Positions 25,409-33,889 of a stretch of DNA of 64,000 bases are shown piece by piece; within the stretch, counting starts at the first letter, position 1, and each line of letters begins with the position of its first letter. The notes beneath the pieces are model-generated. The model did not search any database. It was not told where the DNA came from and worked only from the letters and a program-made list of their open reading frames with translations. Source of the DNA: Phenylobacterium sp. (GTDB lineage Bacteria; Pseudomonadota; Alphaproteobacteria; Caulobacterales; Caulobacteraceae); contig NZ_JAUXXE010000019.1 in NCBI RefSeq assembly GCF_030681155.1, positions 62,001 through 126,000 of the forward strand, read 5' to 3'. The translations under genes were made by a program, and so were the position numbers.

Positions 25409-25618
25409 CTAGGTTTGCGGTTTGTTATAGCGTCGGTTCGCGCGCACCGCGTCCAGGCTCTCCGCATAGGCGTCGAGGATCCATTTGCGGGTCGCCATCT
25501 TTTCCTTGCCGGACTTCGAGAGGGATATGCCTTCCACGTCCGCGATGCACTCCATGAGCCGGTAAGCGACGTGTTCCGGCGAATTTTCGCCGGCCTGTAA
25601 AACAGAACGATCGACCAC
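25409..25618 (-). CDS. Small hypothetical protein (69 residues)
   Basis: The C-terminal region looks truly coding: SPEHVAYRLMECIADVEGIS, then MATRKWILDAYAESLDAVRA, a helix pattern resembling small alphaproteobacterial hypotheticals. The start is uncertain. A GTG at 25618 with GAGGG upstream gives 69 residues; an ATG at 25729 would give 106 but would overlap the divergent hydrolase start. No signal peptide or membrane segment is present. A hairpin follows the stop. No function can be assigned. Confidence 0.5.
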   Translation of the reverse strand: MVDRSVLQAGENSPEHVAYRLMECIADVEGISLSKSGKEKMATRKWILDAYAESLDAVRANRRYNKPQT

Positions 25619-25727
25619 TGCACCCTCGACTTGCTGAATACCAAACCGCGGACCGCTACATTCGCCCGCTCGTTGAGGCTGAACCCCAAAAGGCGCCACA
25701 TTGAGGCGAGTATAGTTGCCCGACTTC

Positions 25728-26774
25728 ATGCATCTGCATAGAGATGCCTCCACCCACCCGGGGCTCAAATTGACGTTAAACAGGCCTCTGACTTTCGTCA
25801 TCGCGCTCAGCCTGGCACTGCTGGACAGCGGCGCCTTAGCGAGGACGCAGCCCAAGGCCAGCGAGGCCTCCGCCCAACCGGGCCAACTCGCACGCCTGCC
25901 CGATGGGCGAGCGCTGAACTTCCGCTGTTCAGGAAAGGGCTCTCCGACCGTCATCCTGGAAGGCGGCTATGCTGCGACCTCGCTCGCCTGGACACGTGTT
26001 CGAGCTCAGGTCGAGCGCACCAACCGCGTCTGCACCTATGATCGCGCCGGCTACGGCTTCAGCGATCCTGGCCCCCTGCCCCGTGACGGCGCAGCCATAG
26101 CTCGCGACCTCGATCGGGGACTTCGCGCGGCGCGCATCAGCGGCCCGTTCGTCCTGGTCGGGCATTCGGCAGGCGCGCTTTACGTGCGGCTGCTGTCCAA
26201 TCGTCGGCCGCTGGAAGTTGTCGGCATGGTCCTGGTCGATCCCTCCGTCGAACATCAGGACACGCGCTTCGCCGAGGTGTTCGGGCCGGGGGCTGGCGGC
26301 GTCGCGCCCATCAGACGCAAGGCGGCCGCCTGTCTCGAGGCTGCGGAACTCAAGCAGCTCCCCTCGACCGTGGCCGGTCTCCAAAACTGCGTCGCCAAGC
26401 CTCGGCCTGACCAGCCGGCCAAGGTGACCGCCGCGCGCCTGGCCGAAAGCTTGCGCGCCTCGACGTGGCGCACGCAGGTCTCGGAGCTCGACAGCCTCTG
26501 GCCAGCGACTTCGGACCAGATCGCCGCGGGCCGCCAAACCTATGGCGACATGCCGCTCATCGTCCTTACCGCCGATGGAACCTACGCCAACGCGGCGCCG
26601 GCCCAAGCGCTCTGGCAGAACCTGCATGAAGAGCTGGCGGCGCGGTCCTCGGCTGGCGTCAACCGGGTCGTCGCAAACAGCTCACACATGCTCATGAACG
26701 AGCATCCACAAGTCGTGGCCGCCGCGATCGCTGAAGTGTCCGCAACCGGCCGACAAAGCTCGCCGTCGCGATGA
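25728..26774 (+). CDS. Secreted alpha/beta hydrolase
   Basis: This is an alpha/beta hydrolase of about 348 residues with the nucleophile elbow VLVGHSAGALYV, the oxyanion strand VILEGGYAATSLAW, CTYDRAGYGFSDPG, and the catalytic His in ANSSHMLMNEHP. A hydrophobic stretch LTFVIALSLALLDSGALA near the N-terminus looks like a signal peptide. The start is uncertain: TTG 25716, ATG 25728 and TTG 25770 are all in frame, and the last puts the signal sequence nearest the start. The substrate is unknown. No operon partner is evident. Confidence 0.78.
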   Translation: MHLHRDASTHPGLKLTLNRPLTFVIALSLALLDSGALARTQPKASEASAQPGQLARLPDGRALNFRCSGKGSPTVILEGGYAATSLAWTRVRAQVERTNRVCTYDRAGYGFSDPGPLPRDGAAIARDLDRGLRAARISGPFVLVGHSAGALYVRLLSNRRPLEVVGMVLVDPSVEHQDTRFAEVFGPGAGGVAPIRRKAAACLEAAELKQLPSTVAGLQNCVAKPRPDQPAKVTAARLAESLRASTWRTQVSELDSLWPATSDQIAAGRQTYGDMPLIVLTADGTYANAAPAQALWQNLHEELAARSSAGVNRVVANSSHMLMNEHPQVVAAAIAEVSATGRQSSPSR

Positions 26775-26991
26775 AAAGACCGACCGGAGCGGTAAACATC
26801 CTCGTCGCGCCGATTGTTGTTTGCTTACAATCGGATCACATGAACGGCTTAACCGCCCCTCTTCGAGGGCTCAGCCAGCCGAGTTCGCAGGAGTTGTGCG
26901 AAACCTGTAAGCCCATCTTCGTCCGTGTTAACTGCTCGCATAGAGCCTGCGTGACAATGTCGCGGAGCATAGTCGCATCTGCCGGTCCCAA

Positions 26992-28515
26992 ATGTCCTCT
27001 CTCGCCGACCTGAAGCCGAACGCTCCGCCCGAACGCCGCGCCCGGCGTCAGGGCGATGCGACGGCTGGCGCGTGGGTGGAGCCGGGACGCGATCGGCGCG
27101 GCCCGCTGCGCCCCTCCCGCCTGACGCCCACCCGGCTACGCCTGTCCGGCCGAGTGCTGACGAGGTTCTTCCAGGGCGGCGACGCACTGGCCCTGGCTGG
27201 CGGCGGCTTCCTGGCCGCCTCCCTCACCCACGGCGCCAACGTCTTTCTGATCTATGGCAGCGCCGCGGTGGTGACGTTCGCCAGCCTGCGGCTGTTTGAC
27301 TGCTACAAATTCGGCCGACGTGAAGACCTGCCCACCCACCTCATGCGGGTGACGGTCTGCTTCGCGGTCGCGGTCGCCATGTGCTTTGCGCTGCTGACTC
27401 ACTTCGTCGGCGTCCTGATGCTCGCGGCCGCGCTCGGCGTGTGGACGCCCATGGCCTTCCTGACCGTAGCGGCCGCGCATGGCGTTTGGTGGCTGAACGT
27501 CAAGCGATGGCGCGCGAACGGCCGTCTGACCCCCAATCTCGTCATCGTGGGCGCGACCGGCGCGGCGGAGCGTCTGATCTCGGCCATTCTCGAAACCCGG
27601 GAAGCCAACGTCCTGGGCGTTTTCGATGATCGTATCGCCGAGGCTCCGCCCGAACTGCACGGCGTGCCTCTGCTCGGCGGCACAGACGAACTGCTTGCGC
27701 ACCGGATCATGCCGTTTGTCGACAGGATCGTGCTGACCGTTCCCACGGGCGCGCGCGAGCGGATTCACAATCTGCTGGAACGGCTGGCGGTCCTGCCAAA
27801 TGAAATCACCCTGCTGCTCGATCAGGACGGCGAGCACGACGAAGCCCAGGCCATCGACCGGATCGCCAACATTCCTCTGACCCGGATCTCCGGGGACCAG
27901 ATCAATCACGGCAAGGCGATAACCAAGCGCCTACAGGACATAGTTGTCGGCTCGATCGCTCTGTTCGTGGCCGCGCCCATCATGCTGCTGGTTGCGATCG
28001 CGGTGAAGCTGGATAGCCCTGGCCCGATCTTCTTCCGCCAGCGACGCCATGGCTTCAACAATGAAGAGATCGTCGTCTGGAAGTTCCGCTCGATGCGGTT
28101 CGAGGCCTCCGACGCCAAGGCCGCGCGCCAGATCAGCACCGACGACGACCGCGTGACCAAGGTCGGCCGCTTCATCCGCAAGACCAGCCTGGATGAACTG
28201 CCGCAGCTTCTGAACGTGTTGAACGGCGAGATGTCTCTCGTCGGCCCCCGCCCCCACGCCATCGGCATGAAGACCGGCGATGTGGAAAGCTCGCGCCTGG
28301 TCAGCGAGTACGCCCACCGCCACCGCATGAAGCCCGGCATGACCGGCTGGGCGGCGATCAACGGCTCGCGCGGCGCGGTGGATACTCCAGAACTGGTTCG
28401 CAACCGGGTCGCCCTCGATGTCGAGTACATCGAGCGCCAGTCCTTCTGGCTCGACCTCTACATCATGTTCATGACCGTGCCCTGCCTGCTCGGCGACTCC
28501 GACACGGTGCGCTAG
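26992..28515 (+). CDS. Undecaprenyl-phosphate sugar-1-phosphate transferase (HfsE/PssY/WcaJ-like)
   Basis: The 507-residue inner-membrane protein should transfer a hexose-1-phosphate to undecaprenyl phosphate, the first step of exopolysaccharide synthesis. The N-terminal half has four hydrophobic helices and a CoA-binding-like Rossmann segment (LVIVGATGAAERLI). The C-terminal catalytic domain includes the membrane helix before KLDSPGPIFFRQRRHG, then VWKFRSM, TSLDELPQLLNVLNGEMSLV and GPRPHAIG. In Caulobacter crescentus the redundant HfsE, PssY and PssZ enzymes of this type start holdfast synthesis. It converges with the chain-length genes, leaving 3 bp between stops. Confidence 0.88.
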   Translation: MSSLADLKPNAPPERRARRQGDATAGAWVEPGRDRRGPLRPSRLTPTRLRLSGRVLTRFFQGGDALALAGGGFLAASLTHGANVFLIYGSAAVVTFASLRLFDCYKFGRREDLPTHLMRVTVCFAVAVAMCFALLTHFVGVLMLAAALGVWTPMAFLTVAAAHGVWWLNVKRWRANGRLTPNLVIVGATGAAERLISAILETREANVLGVFDDRIAEAPPELHGVPLLGGTDELLAHRIMPFVDRIVLTVPTGARERIHNLLERLAVLPNEITLLLDQDGEHDEAQAIDRIANIPLTRISGDQINHGKAITKRLQDIVVGSIALFVAAPIMLLVAIAVKLDSPGPIFFRQRRHGFNNEEIVVWKFRSMRFEASDAKAARQISTDDDRVTKVGRFIRKTSLDELPQLLNVLNGEMSLVGPRPHAIGMKTGDVESSRLVSEYAHRHRMKPGMTGWAAINGSRGAVDTPELVRNRVALDVEYIERQSFWLDLYIMFMTVPCLLGDSDTVR

Positions 28516-28518
28516 GCG

Positions 28519-29244
28519 CTAGGGCCGCGCCGGGCTCAGAAACCCTGGCGGCTCGACGACGCCGCGATTGAAGAACAAACCCGCCACATTGCCGCCCGCG
28601 GCCATCACCGCATCGCGCATGCGCGCCGGCGCCCCGACATCCGGCTGGTCGGCGGCGACCACCAGCACAGTTTGATCCATGAACGGCGAAACGGTCAGCC
28701 CCGCGCGCGAGCGTTCCGGCGAGGGGCCGTCGACGATGACCAGATCGACGACGCGTCGCAGGCTGTCCCAATAGTGGCCGGCAGCCAGCACATGGACGCC
28801 CTGGCCTGCAGCCAGGCACTCGCGCTGAAACCTCGTAACCCACCATCGCGCCGCTCCGACGCGGTGGGCGGCCAGGTACTGGGCGTCTGGCCGAACCTCA
28901 CCAGCCGCGGTCTGAGCCTGCGGCTGGATCGTAAAGAACATCGAGCCATCCGGGCTGGCCTGGGCCGGCTCCGAGAGCGCGCCATAGCGCGCAGCCCCAT
29001 CGACAATGGCTGCATGTTGGGGCGCGGCGATCAGATCCAGGTCCACCAGCCACACCGATCGGCCTGCGCGGCGGGCGGCGAACAGCGCCAACTCCCGCGC
29101 CACGGTGGAGACGCCCTCACCCCGGCGCGCGGCGGTGATCTGGACAACCCGCCCACGGCCGGAGACAGACGCCCCAAGGGACGCCCACAGCTCTGCCATC
29201 TCGGAGCTCAGATCGACCATGTCCCCGAATCGTCGTGCGTCCAC
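28519..29244 (-). CDS. Wzc/HfsB-like P-loop protein with altered Walker A
   Basis: This 241-residue protein resembles the cytoplasmic kinase half of bacterial tyrosine autokinases that partner chain-length proteins (HfsB/CapB type). The P-loop region reads AARRGEGVSTVARELA. Valine 45 stands where the invariant lysine of GEGKST should be. Walker A' (VWLVDLDL, D68) and Walker B (VDLVIVDGPSP) are present. There is no C-terminal tyrosine cluster. It is probably a pseudokinase or structural partner of the adjacent co-polymerase, which ends 30 bp upstream. Confidence 0.75.
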   Translation of the reverse strand: MDARRFGDMVDLSSEMAELWASLGASVSGRGRVVQITAARRGEGVSTVARELALFAARRAGRSVWLVDLDLIAAPQHAAIVDGAARYGALSEPAQASPDGSMFFTIQPQAQTAAGEVRPDAQYLAAHRVGAARWWVTRFQRECLAAGQGVHVLAAGHYWDSLRRVVDLVIVDGPSPERSRAGLTVSPFMDQTVLVVAADQPDVGAPARMRDAVMAAGGNVAGLFFNRGVVEPPGFLSPARP

Positions 29245-29274
29245 CCTCGCGAAGTTATCGCAAAGCAGGGCCCT

Positions 29275-30639
29275 CTAGCGCGGCTTCATCGAAGCGGCGC
29301 CGAGGATCGGCAGGTCCAGCGTGCGGGACGCCACCTGCGCGGTGGGCAGACCGGGCCGCATCAGCATTCGAACCAGTCCCGCGCTGAGACCCGCCAGGCT
29401 AGCCAAGAGCAGGGTGAGCCCGATCACGGGCCAGCGGAGGCTTGCACCACGTGTCGCCGGTGCGGCGCGCTGGACGATCCGGATACTGTCATTGGCCAGC
29501 AAGGCGACCTCCTGGGCCGCCCTGCCCTGCTCTTCGCGGACAGTCAGGTCGCGAACGCTGGCTTGGAGAACATCGCGCCCCAGCGACAACTCGCGGAAGC
29601 GCGGCTCAAGACCGGCGAGACGCAGCCGCCGCTCCGTCAGTTGGCTGACTTGTTCGGCCAGCGTGGCCTGAGCTCGCTTCAGGGCCGCGACATCGGCGGC
29701 CAGCTGGATCTTCTCGGTCTGCAGCGCCTGGTAGACGGGATTGACGCCAGTTCGTGTGCGCGTCGCCTCCCGAGGGCCGCTGGTGACGTCGCGATGCAGG
29801 CGAACCTCGCGTGCGACACCTCCCAATTGGGCGTCGAGCGCCGCCAACCTGCCGGCCCGATCCTGTAGCTGGACGTCGGTTTCGTACCTCTGCTGTTCGA
29901 TCTGGGCCTGGAGCGCCGACAAGGCGGTCTTTTCGGCGACAAAATCGCCGATCTTGTTGCTGACCAGGAAGTCCTGATAGGCGCTGTCCGCCTGCGCCAG
30001 ACGCGCCTGAAACAGGCGGCGCTGCTGGTCGAGAGCTTCGGAGTTAGGGGCCAGCAGAACCGAACGACGGTAGATCAGGTACTCTTCCAGCAGGGTGTTG
30101 AGGATCAAGGCTCCTGCCTTAGGATCCTCATGACTGAAGCCAAGGCGCACGACCGGGCTTCCTGGCGTGCTCTCGATCCTGAGGCTCTTCTCGATCAAGG
30201 CGGCGGCTTGCGCGACGAACCGGCGCCGATCAGCTGGCGCGGCCTTGGCGGCCTTCGCCGCGAGCTCAGGATAGGTTCGCGATAGTCCCAGCCGCTCCAC
30301 GACCCGCAGAGGCAACTGCCCTGCCCCGAGGATCTCAAGCTCCGATTGCAGCAGTTGATCGGAGTCGGGTGCGAGCCGGGAGGTTTCTCCCGTCCTGGGC
30401 CCGGAGCCATACCCAGGCTCAAGCCGCACGAGCAGACTGGAATGGGTCTGATAGCTGGTCTTCATGGCGAATGCGGCGGCCAGCCCAAGCGCGAGCACCG
30501 CCAGAAAGACGGCCAGGATCAGGCCGCGTTCACGCCAAAGAAGGATGGGAAGATCGGACAGGGCGAAACGCCTGCGGACCGCCCGCTTCGGGGGCGGCCT
30601 GGTATCTTGCGTGTCTGCCCAAGCGCCCTGCGCGGCCAT
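29275..30639 (-). CDS. Polysaccharide co-polymerase / chain-length determinant (GumC/HfsA-like)
   Basis: The 454-residue Wzz/GumC-type protein has a cytoplasmic lead, TM1 at about 38-58 (LILAVFLAVLALGLAAAFAM), and a long periplasmic region with extended coiled-coil (residues about 200-390, rich in Gln, Arg, Leu and Glu). TM2 is near 405-425 (LRWPVIGLTLLLASLAGLSA). It would control polymer length and bridge to an outer-membrane export channel. The kinase-like partner follows 30 bp downstream, giving the split co-polymerase plus kinase arrangement seen in holdfast (HfsA/HfsB) and xanthan-like systems. Confidence 0.82.
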   Translation of the reverse strand: MAAQGAWADTQDTRPPPKRAVRRRFALSDLPILLWRERGLILAVFLAVLALGLAAAFAMKTSYQTHSSLLVRLEPGYGSGPRTGETSRLAPDSDQLLQSELEILGAGQLPLRVVERLGLSRTYPELAAKAAKAAPADRRRFVAQAAALIEKSLRIESTPGSPVVRLGFSHEDPKAGALILNTLLEEYLIYRRSVLLAPNSEALDQQRRLFQARLAQADSAYQDFLVSNKIGDFVAEKTALSALQAQIEQQRYETDVQLQDRAGRLAALDAQLGGVAREVRLHRDVTSGPREATRTRTGVNPVYQALQTEKIQLAADVAALKRAQATLAEQVSQLTERRLRLAGLEPRFRELSLGRDVLQASVRDLTVREEQGRAAQEVALLANDSIRIVQRAAPATRGASLRWPVIGLTLLLASLAGLSAGLVRMLMRPGLPTAQVASRTLDLPILGAASMKPR

Positions 30640-30725
30640 CGAATCCCAATCAGGACCGGCCCTGGTCCTGACCCTGCGAGTAACATCCCATTACCCGTTC
30701 CGCCGAGCGCTTTTCGCAACGGCGA

Positions 30726-31001
30726 TCAGCCGGTGGCGAGCCACTCGCGGGCTTGGCGCTGGGCCTCGGCGACGTCTTCGGACGCCATCTCCTGGCTCAG
30801 TTCCTTGCGATAGATCTTGGCTTCCAGCGACCCGCGCATGGCGGCCAGATTGAACAGCATATGAGCCGATACATAGTCGAGCGGCGCGCCGCCCTGCCCG
30901 GTCGAATAGAGCAGGCCCATCTTGAAAAGGTCGTCCCCCGAAGCGTCCGGGGTCGGCAGCGGCAGCCCTTCCGCGCCTGCAATCTCCACGCTCGTAAGCA
31001 T
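30726..31001 (-). CDS. Small Sel1-like repeat protein (91 residues)
   Basis: The product has one clear Sel1/TPR-like unit: LFKMGLLYSTGQGGAPLDYV followed by SAHMLFNLAAMRGSLEAK and a second helix ending AQRQAREWLATG. No signal peptide is visible. Sel1 units mediate protein contacts. It lies 86 bp upstream of the co-polymerase gene on the same strand and might be co-transcribed with it. Partner and function are unknown. Confidence 0.7.
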   Translation of the reverse strand: MLTSVEIAGAEGLPLPTPDASGDDLFKMGLLYSTGQGGAPLDYVSAHMLFNLAAMRGSLEAKIYRKELSQEMASEDVAEAQRQAREWLATG

Positions 31002-31223
31002 GATCTCGTTTCCCTAGCCCCGCCAGCTCGTCCCCGTTCTGGGTTCCGATCCCGGCGTTCTGTGATCCTAGAGAAGTCTACCGCCACTAAAGATAGGGTT
31101 AACCGCCAGAACCGAGTTACGAGAACGGGATTTTTTTCACTATTCGCTTCGTTTACTGAGCGGAAACTTCATCGACTGGGCGGCGCCGGCATCCACGCAC
31201 AAGTCGGCAAACTGACAGTTCCG

Positions 31224-31240
31224 TTCAGGTCGAGTTCAGG
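31224..31240 (+). promoter_or_regulatory. Direct repeat TTCAGG-N5-TTCAGG upstream of the RcnB-like gene
   Basis: Two identical hexamers are spaced 11 bp start to start, one helical turn, as for a dimer of an OmpR-type regulator. The site lies 58 bp before the ATG at 31298. Confidence 0.45.
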
Positions 31241-31297
31241 CGGCCGCCGGCAGTGTTTGTGTCAACGCCACAGACCGCTGAACTCGGAGCCAAGTCC

Positions 31298-31837
31298 ATG
31301 AAACGCCTGATCCTGAGCATCGCCGCGGTCGCCGCCGTCGCCGCCCCGATGGCGTTCACCGCGACCTCCGCCGCCGCTGACGATGACCGCGGCCGCGGCC
31401 GCGGCAATCACGAACAACGCTGGGACCGGAACGACCATCGCGGCGACCGTGATCGCGGCGACCGCCGGGACTACCGCGGTGATCGTGATCGCTATGATCG
31501 CCGGGACGACAATCGCGGCCGCTATGATCGACGCGACCATCGCCCCGCCTACAGCAACTGGGATCGCGGCCGCCACAACGGCTACTACTACAACAATCGC
31601 TGGTTCTACGGGCCGCCGCCTCAAGCCTACTACGGCAACCCCTACTATCGCCCCGGCTACGCCTCGTGGCGTCGTGGCTCGTCGCTGCCGCCCTATTATC
31701 GCGGCTACGTGGTGAACGATTACCACCGCTACCACCTGCGCCAGCCGCCGCGCGGCTACGCCTGGTACCGGGTCGGCAATGACTATCTGCTGGCCGCCAT
31801 AGCCAGCGGCATCATCTTCGACATCATCGCCAACTGA
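31298..31837 (+). CDS. RcnB-family periplasmic protein, DR-rich
   Basis: The 179-residue exported protein has a signal peptide (LILSIAAVAAVAAPMAFTA then TSAAA). A highly charged low-complexity segment of Asp-Arg repeats (residues about 28-85) follows, and then the aromatic C-terminal RcnB domain (GYVVNDYHRYHLRQPPRGYA, YRVGNDYLLAAIASGII). RcnB in E. coli influences periplasmic nickel and cobalt; most alphaproteobacterial members are uncharacterised. The ATG at 31298 was chosen over an upstream extension to 31253. It converges on gatB, with a bidirectional terminator between. Confidence 0.85.
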   Translation: MKRLILSIAAVAAVAAPMAFTATSAAADDDRGRGRGNHEQRWDRNDHRGDRDRGDRRDYRGDRDRYDRRDDNRGRYDRRDHRPAYSNWDRGRHNGYYYNNRWFYGPPPQAYYGNPYYRPGYASWRRGSSLPPYYRGYVVNDYHRYHLRQPPRGYAWYRVGNDYLLAAIASGIIFDIIAN

Positions 31838-31860
31838 CGACGCAACACAGCCAAAACGAA

Positions 31861-31891
31861 AAACGCCCCGGAGGTCTCCTCCGGGGCGTTT
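31861..31891. terminator. Bidirectional terminator between the RcnB-like gene and gatB
   Basis: A 13-bp perfect stem (aaacgccccggag / ctccggggcgttt) has a 5-base loop, with A-rich flank on one side and T on the other. It serves both convergent genes. Confidence 0.9.
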
Positions 31892-31896
31892 GACTA

Positions 31897-33390
31897 TCAG
31901 ATGCCCAGCTTGGACTTCAGTAGCTGGTTGACCGTCCCGGGATTGGCCTTGCCCCCGGTGGCCTTCATCACCTGGCCGACGAACCAGCCAATGGCCTGAG
32001 GCTTTTCCTTGACCGAGTCCGCCTGACCAGGATTAGCGGCGATCAGATCCTCGATGATCTTCTCCAGCGCCCCAGTGTCGGAGACTTGTTGCAGGCCCTG
32101 CTTCTCGACGATCTCCCGCGGACGGCCCTCGCCGGCCGACATGCGCTCGAAGACGTCCTTGGCGATCTTGGAAGAGATGACGTCTTCCTCGATCAGCGCG
32201 ACCAGTTCGGCGATCACGTCAGGCTTCAGCGGGCTGTCGGTGATGTCCAGGCCGCCAGCCGTCAGCTTGGCGGCCAGTTCGTTGGTCACCCAGTTCGAGA
32301 CCAGCTTGGCGTCCCGGCCCTTGGCGGCTTCCTCGAAGAAGTCGGCACGGGCCTGCTCGATGATCAGCACGCCGGCGTCGTAGGCGGTCAGGCCATACTG
32401 CGATTGCAGGCGAGCCTTCTTGGCGTCCGGCAGTTCCGGCAGCGCGTCCTGAATCGCCTTCACCCACGCCGGATCGAGTTCCAGCGGCAGCAGGTCCGGA
32501 TCGGGGAAGTAGCGATAGTCGTGCGCCTCTTCCTTCGAACGCATCGACCGGGTCTCCAGCTTGTTCGGATCGAACAGCCGTGTTTCCTGATCGATCTTGC
32601 CGCCGTCCTCAATGATCTCGATCTGCCGGCGTGCCTCGTACTCGATCGCCTGCTGGATGTAGCGGTAGGAGTTGACGTTCTTGATCTCGCAGCGCGTGCC
32701 CAGATGGCTGAAGTCGCCGGTCTCGCGGAACTTCTCATACGAGCCAACGCGGCAGACCGACACGTTCACGTCGGCGCGAAGATTGCCCTTCTCCATGTCG
32801 CCATCGCAGGTGCCGAGATAGACGAGGATGGTGCGGAGCTTCTTCACATAGGCCGCAGCCTCGGCCGATGAGCGCATGTCGGGCATCGACACGATCTCCA
32901 TCAGCGCCGTGCCGGCCCGGTTCAGGTCGACATAGGTCGAGTTCGGGTCCTGGTCGTGCAGCGATTTGCCGGCGTCCTGTTCAAGGTGGAGACGCTCGAT
33001 CCGGACATTGAAGGTAGAGCCGTCGTCGTGTTCGACGATGACCACGCCCTCGCCCACGATCGGGTCCTTGAACTGACTGATCTGGTAGCCTTGCGGCAGG
33101 TCCGGATAGAAGTAGTTCTTCCGGTCGAAGTGGCTCCTAAGATTGATCTTAGCCTCCAGGCCAAGACCGGTCTTCACCGCCTGCTCGACGCAGTGGCGAT
33201 TGATGACGGGCAACATGCCGGGCATGGCCGCATCAACCAGCGAAACCTGCTGGTTGGGACCCGCGCCGAATCCGACGGCGGCGCCCGAGAACAGCTTGGC
33301 GTTCGAGGCGACCTGGGCGTGAACCTCCAGGCCCAGAACCACTTCCCATTGGCCGGTGCGGCCGGTGATCAATTTCGACGTATCGGTCAT
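31897..33390 (-). CDS. gatB: Aspartyl/glutamyl-tRNA(Asn/Gln) amidotransferase subunit B
   Basis: GatB is the tRNA-binding kinase subunit of GatCAB. The 497-residue protein carries [11 protein letters not shown], the [19 protein letters not shown] signature, and [19 protein letters not shown]. The C-terminal YqeY-like tail ends in [18 protein letters not shown]. In alphaproteobacteria lacking GlnRS or AsnRS it makes Gln-tRNA(Gln) and/or Asn-tRNA(Asn). gatC and gatA lie 2-4 kb away on the same strand, separated by three unrelated genes. Confidence 0.97.
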   Translation of the reverse strand: MTDTSKLITGRTGQWEVVLGLEVHAQVASNAKLFSGAAVGFGAGPNQQVSLVDAAMPGMLPVINRHCVEQAVKTGLGLEAKINLRSHFDRKNYFYPDLPQGYQISQFKDPIVGEGVVIVEHDDGSTFNVRIERLHLEQDAGKSLHDQDPNSTYVDLNRAGTALMEIVSMPDMRSSAEAAAYVKKLRTILVYLGTCDGDMEKGNLRADVNVSVCRVGSYEKFRETGDFSHLGTRCEIKNVNSYRYIQQAIEYEARRQIEIIEDGGKIDQETRLFDPNKLETRSMRSKEEAHDYRYFPDPDLLPLELDPAWVKAIQDALPELPDAKKARLQSQYGLTAYDAGVLIIEQARADFFEEAAKGRDAKLVSNWVTNELAAKLTAGGLDITDSPLKPDVIAELVALIEEDVISSKIAKDVFERMSAGEGRPREIVEKQGLQQVSDTGALEKIIEDLIAANPGQADSVKEKPQAIGWFVGQVMKATGGKANPGTVNQLLKSKLGI

Positions 33391-33508
33391 GTGGCGTTCC
33401 TAGCGCCCCTCGCGCCGAAGCGGAAGCCGGCGGGTCGAAATCCCTTGCGCGATCTGCGGAACAGAGTCTGAAATCCGCACCTCAAAAAGGGGATTTGGAA
33501 ACACTCAG

Positions 33509-33823
33509 ATGAAAAAGCTGATCACCGCCGGGATCGTCGGCCTGTCGCTCGCCGCTGGCGCGCTCGCCGCAGCGCCCGCCTTCGCCCAAGCTGCAGCCGC
33601 TACGGCTGCGCCTTCCGCCGGCGACACGCCGATCGCCGACATCGCCGCTACGCCGGAAGGCAAGGCCGCGCTGGACAAGAACCTGCCCGGCCTGACCACC
33701 CATGAAGCCTATGAGCAGTTCAAGGGCATGACCCTGAAGCAAGTGCAGCCGATGAGCCAAGGTGCGATCACCGACGACCAGATCAAGACCCTGCAGGCTG
33801 ATCTGGACAAGGCCAAGAAGTAG
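33509..33823 (+). CDS. Small exported hypothetical protein (104 residues)
   Basis: The product has a signal peptide (MKKLITAGIVGLSLAAGALA-AAPAFA). A short acidic helical domain follows: DTPIADIAATPEGKAALDKN, then LTTHEAYEQFKGMTLKQVQP and DQIKTLQADLDKAKK. I do not recognise a named family; similar small alanine-rich periplasmic proteins are widespread in Caulobacterales. A strong terminator follows 28 bp after the stop, so the gene is monocistronic. Function unknown. Confidence 0.8.
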   Translation: MKKLITAGIVGLSLAAGALAAAPAFAQAAAATAAPSAGDTPIADIAATPEGKAALDKNLPGLTTHEAYEQFKGMTLKQVQPMSQGAITDDQIKTLQADLDKAKK

Positions 33824-33850
33824 GCTTCGACCACGTTCGGATTGGAAAAG

Positions 33851-33877
33851 CCCCGCCCTCTGGACGGGGTTTTTTTC
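33851..33877 (+). terminator. Rho-independent terminator after the 33509 gene
   Basis: A GC stem (ccccgcc / ggacgggg) with loop ctct is followed by seven T residues. Confidence 0.9.
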
Positions 33878-33889
33878 TGGCTGGCGCTG

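Noticed and set aside
25055-25600. Plus-strand 181-residue frame
   Set aside because: Crosses a hairpin and the small minus-strand gene, with no coding character.
31380-31560. Apparent tandem DNA repeats (gaccgcgg-like)
   Set aside because: These encode the Asp-Arg low-complexity segment of the RcnB-like protein and are not a CRISPR or satellite.
31262-31735. Minus-strand Val/Ala/Ile-rich frame opposite the RcnB-like gene
   Set aside because: Composition is the mirror of the Asp-Arg repeats on the real coding strand.
33470-33505. GGAAC near 33460 as a possible EcfG promoter for the 33509 gene
   Set aside because: No CGTT at 16-17 bases downstream.
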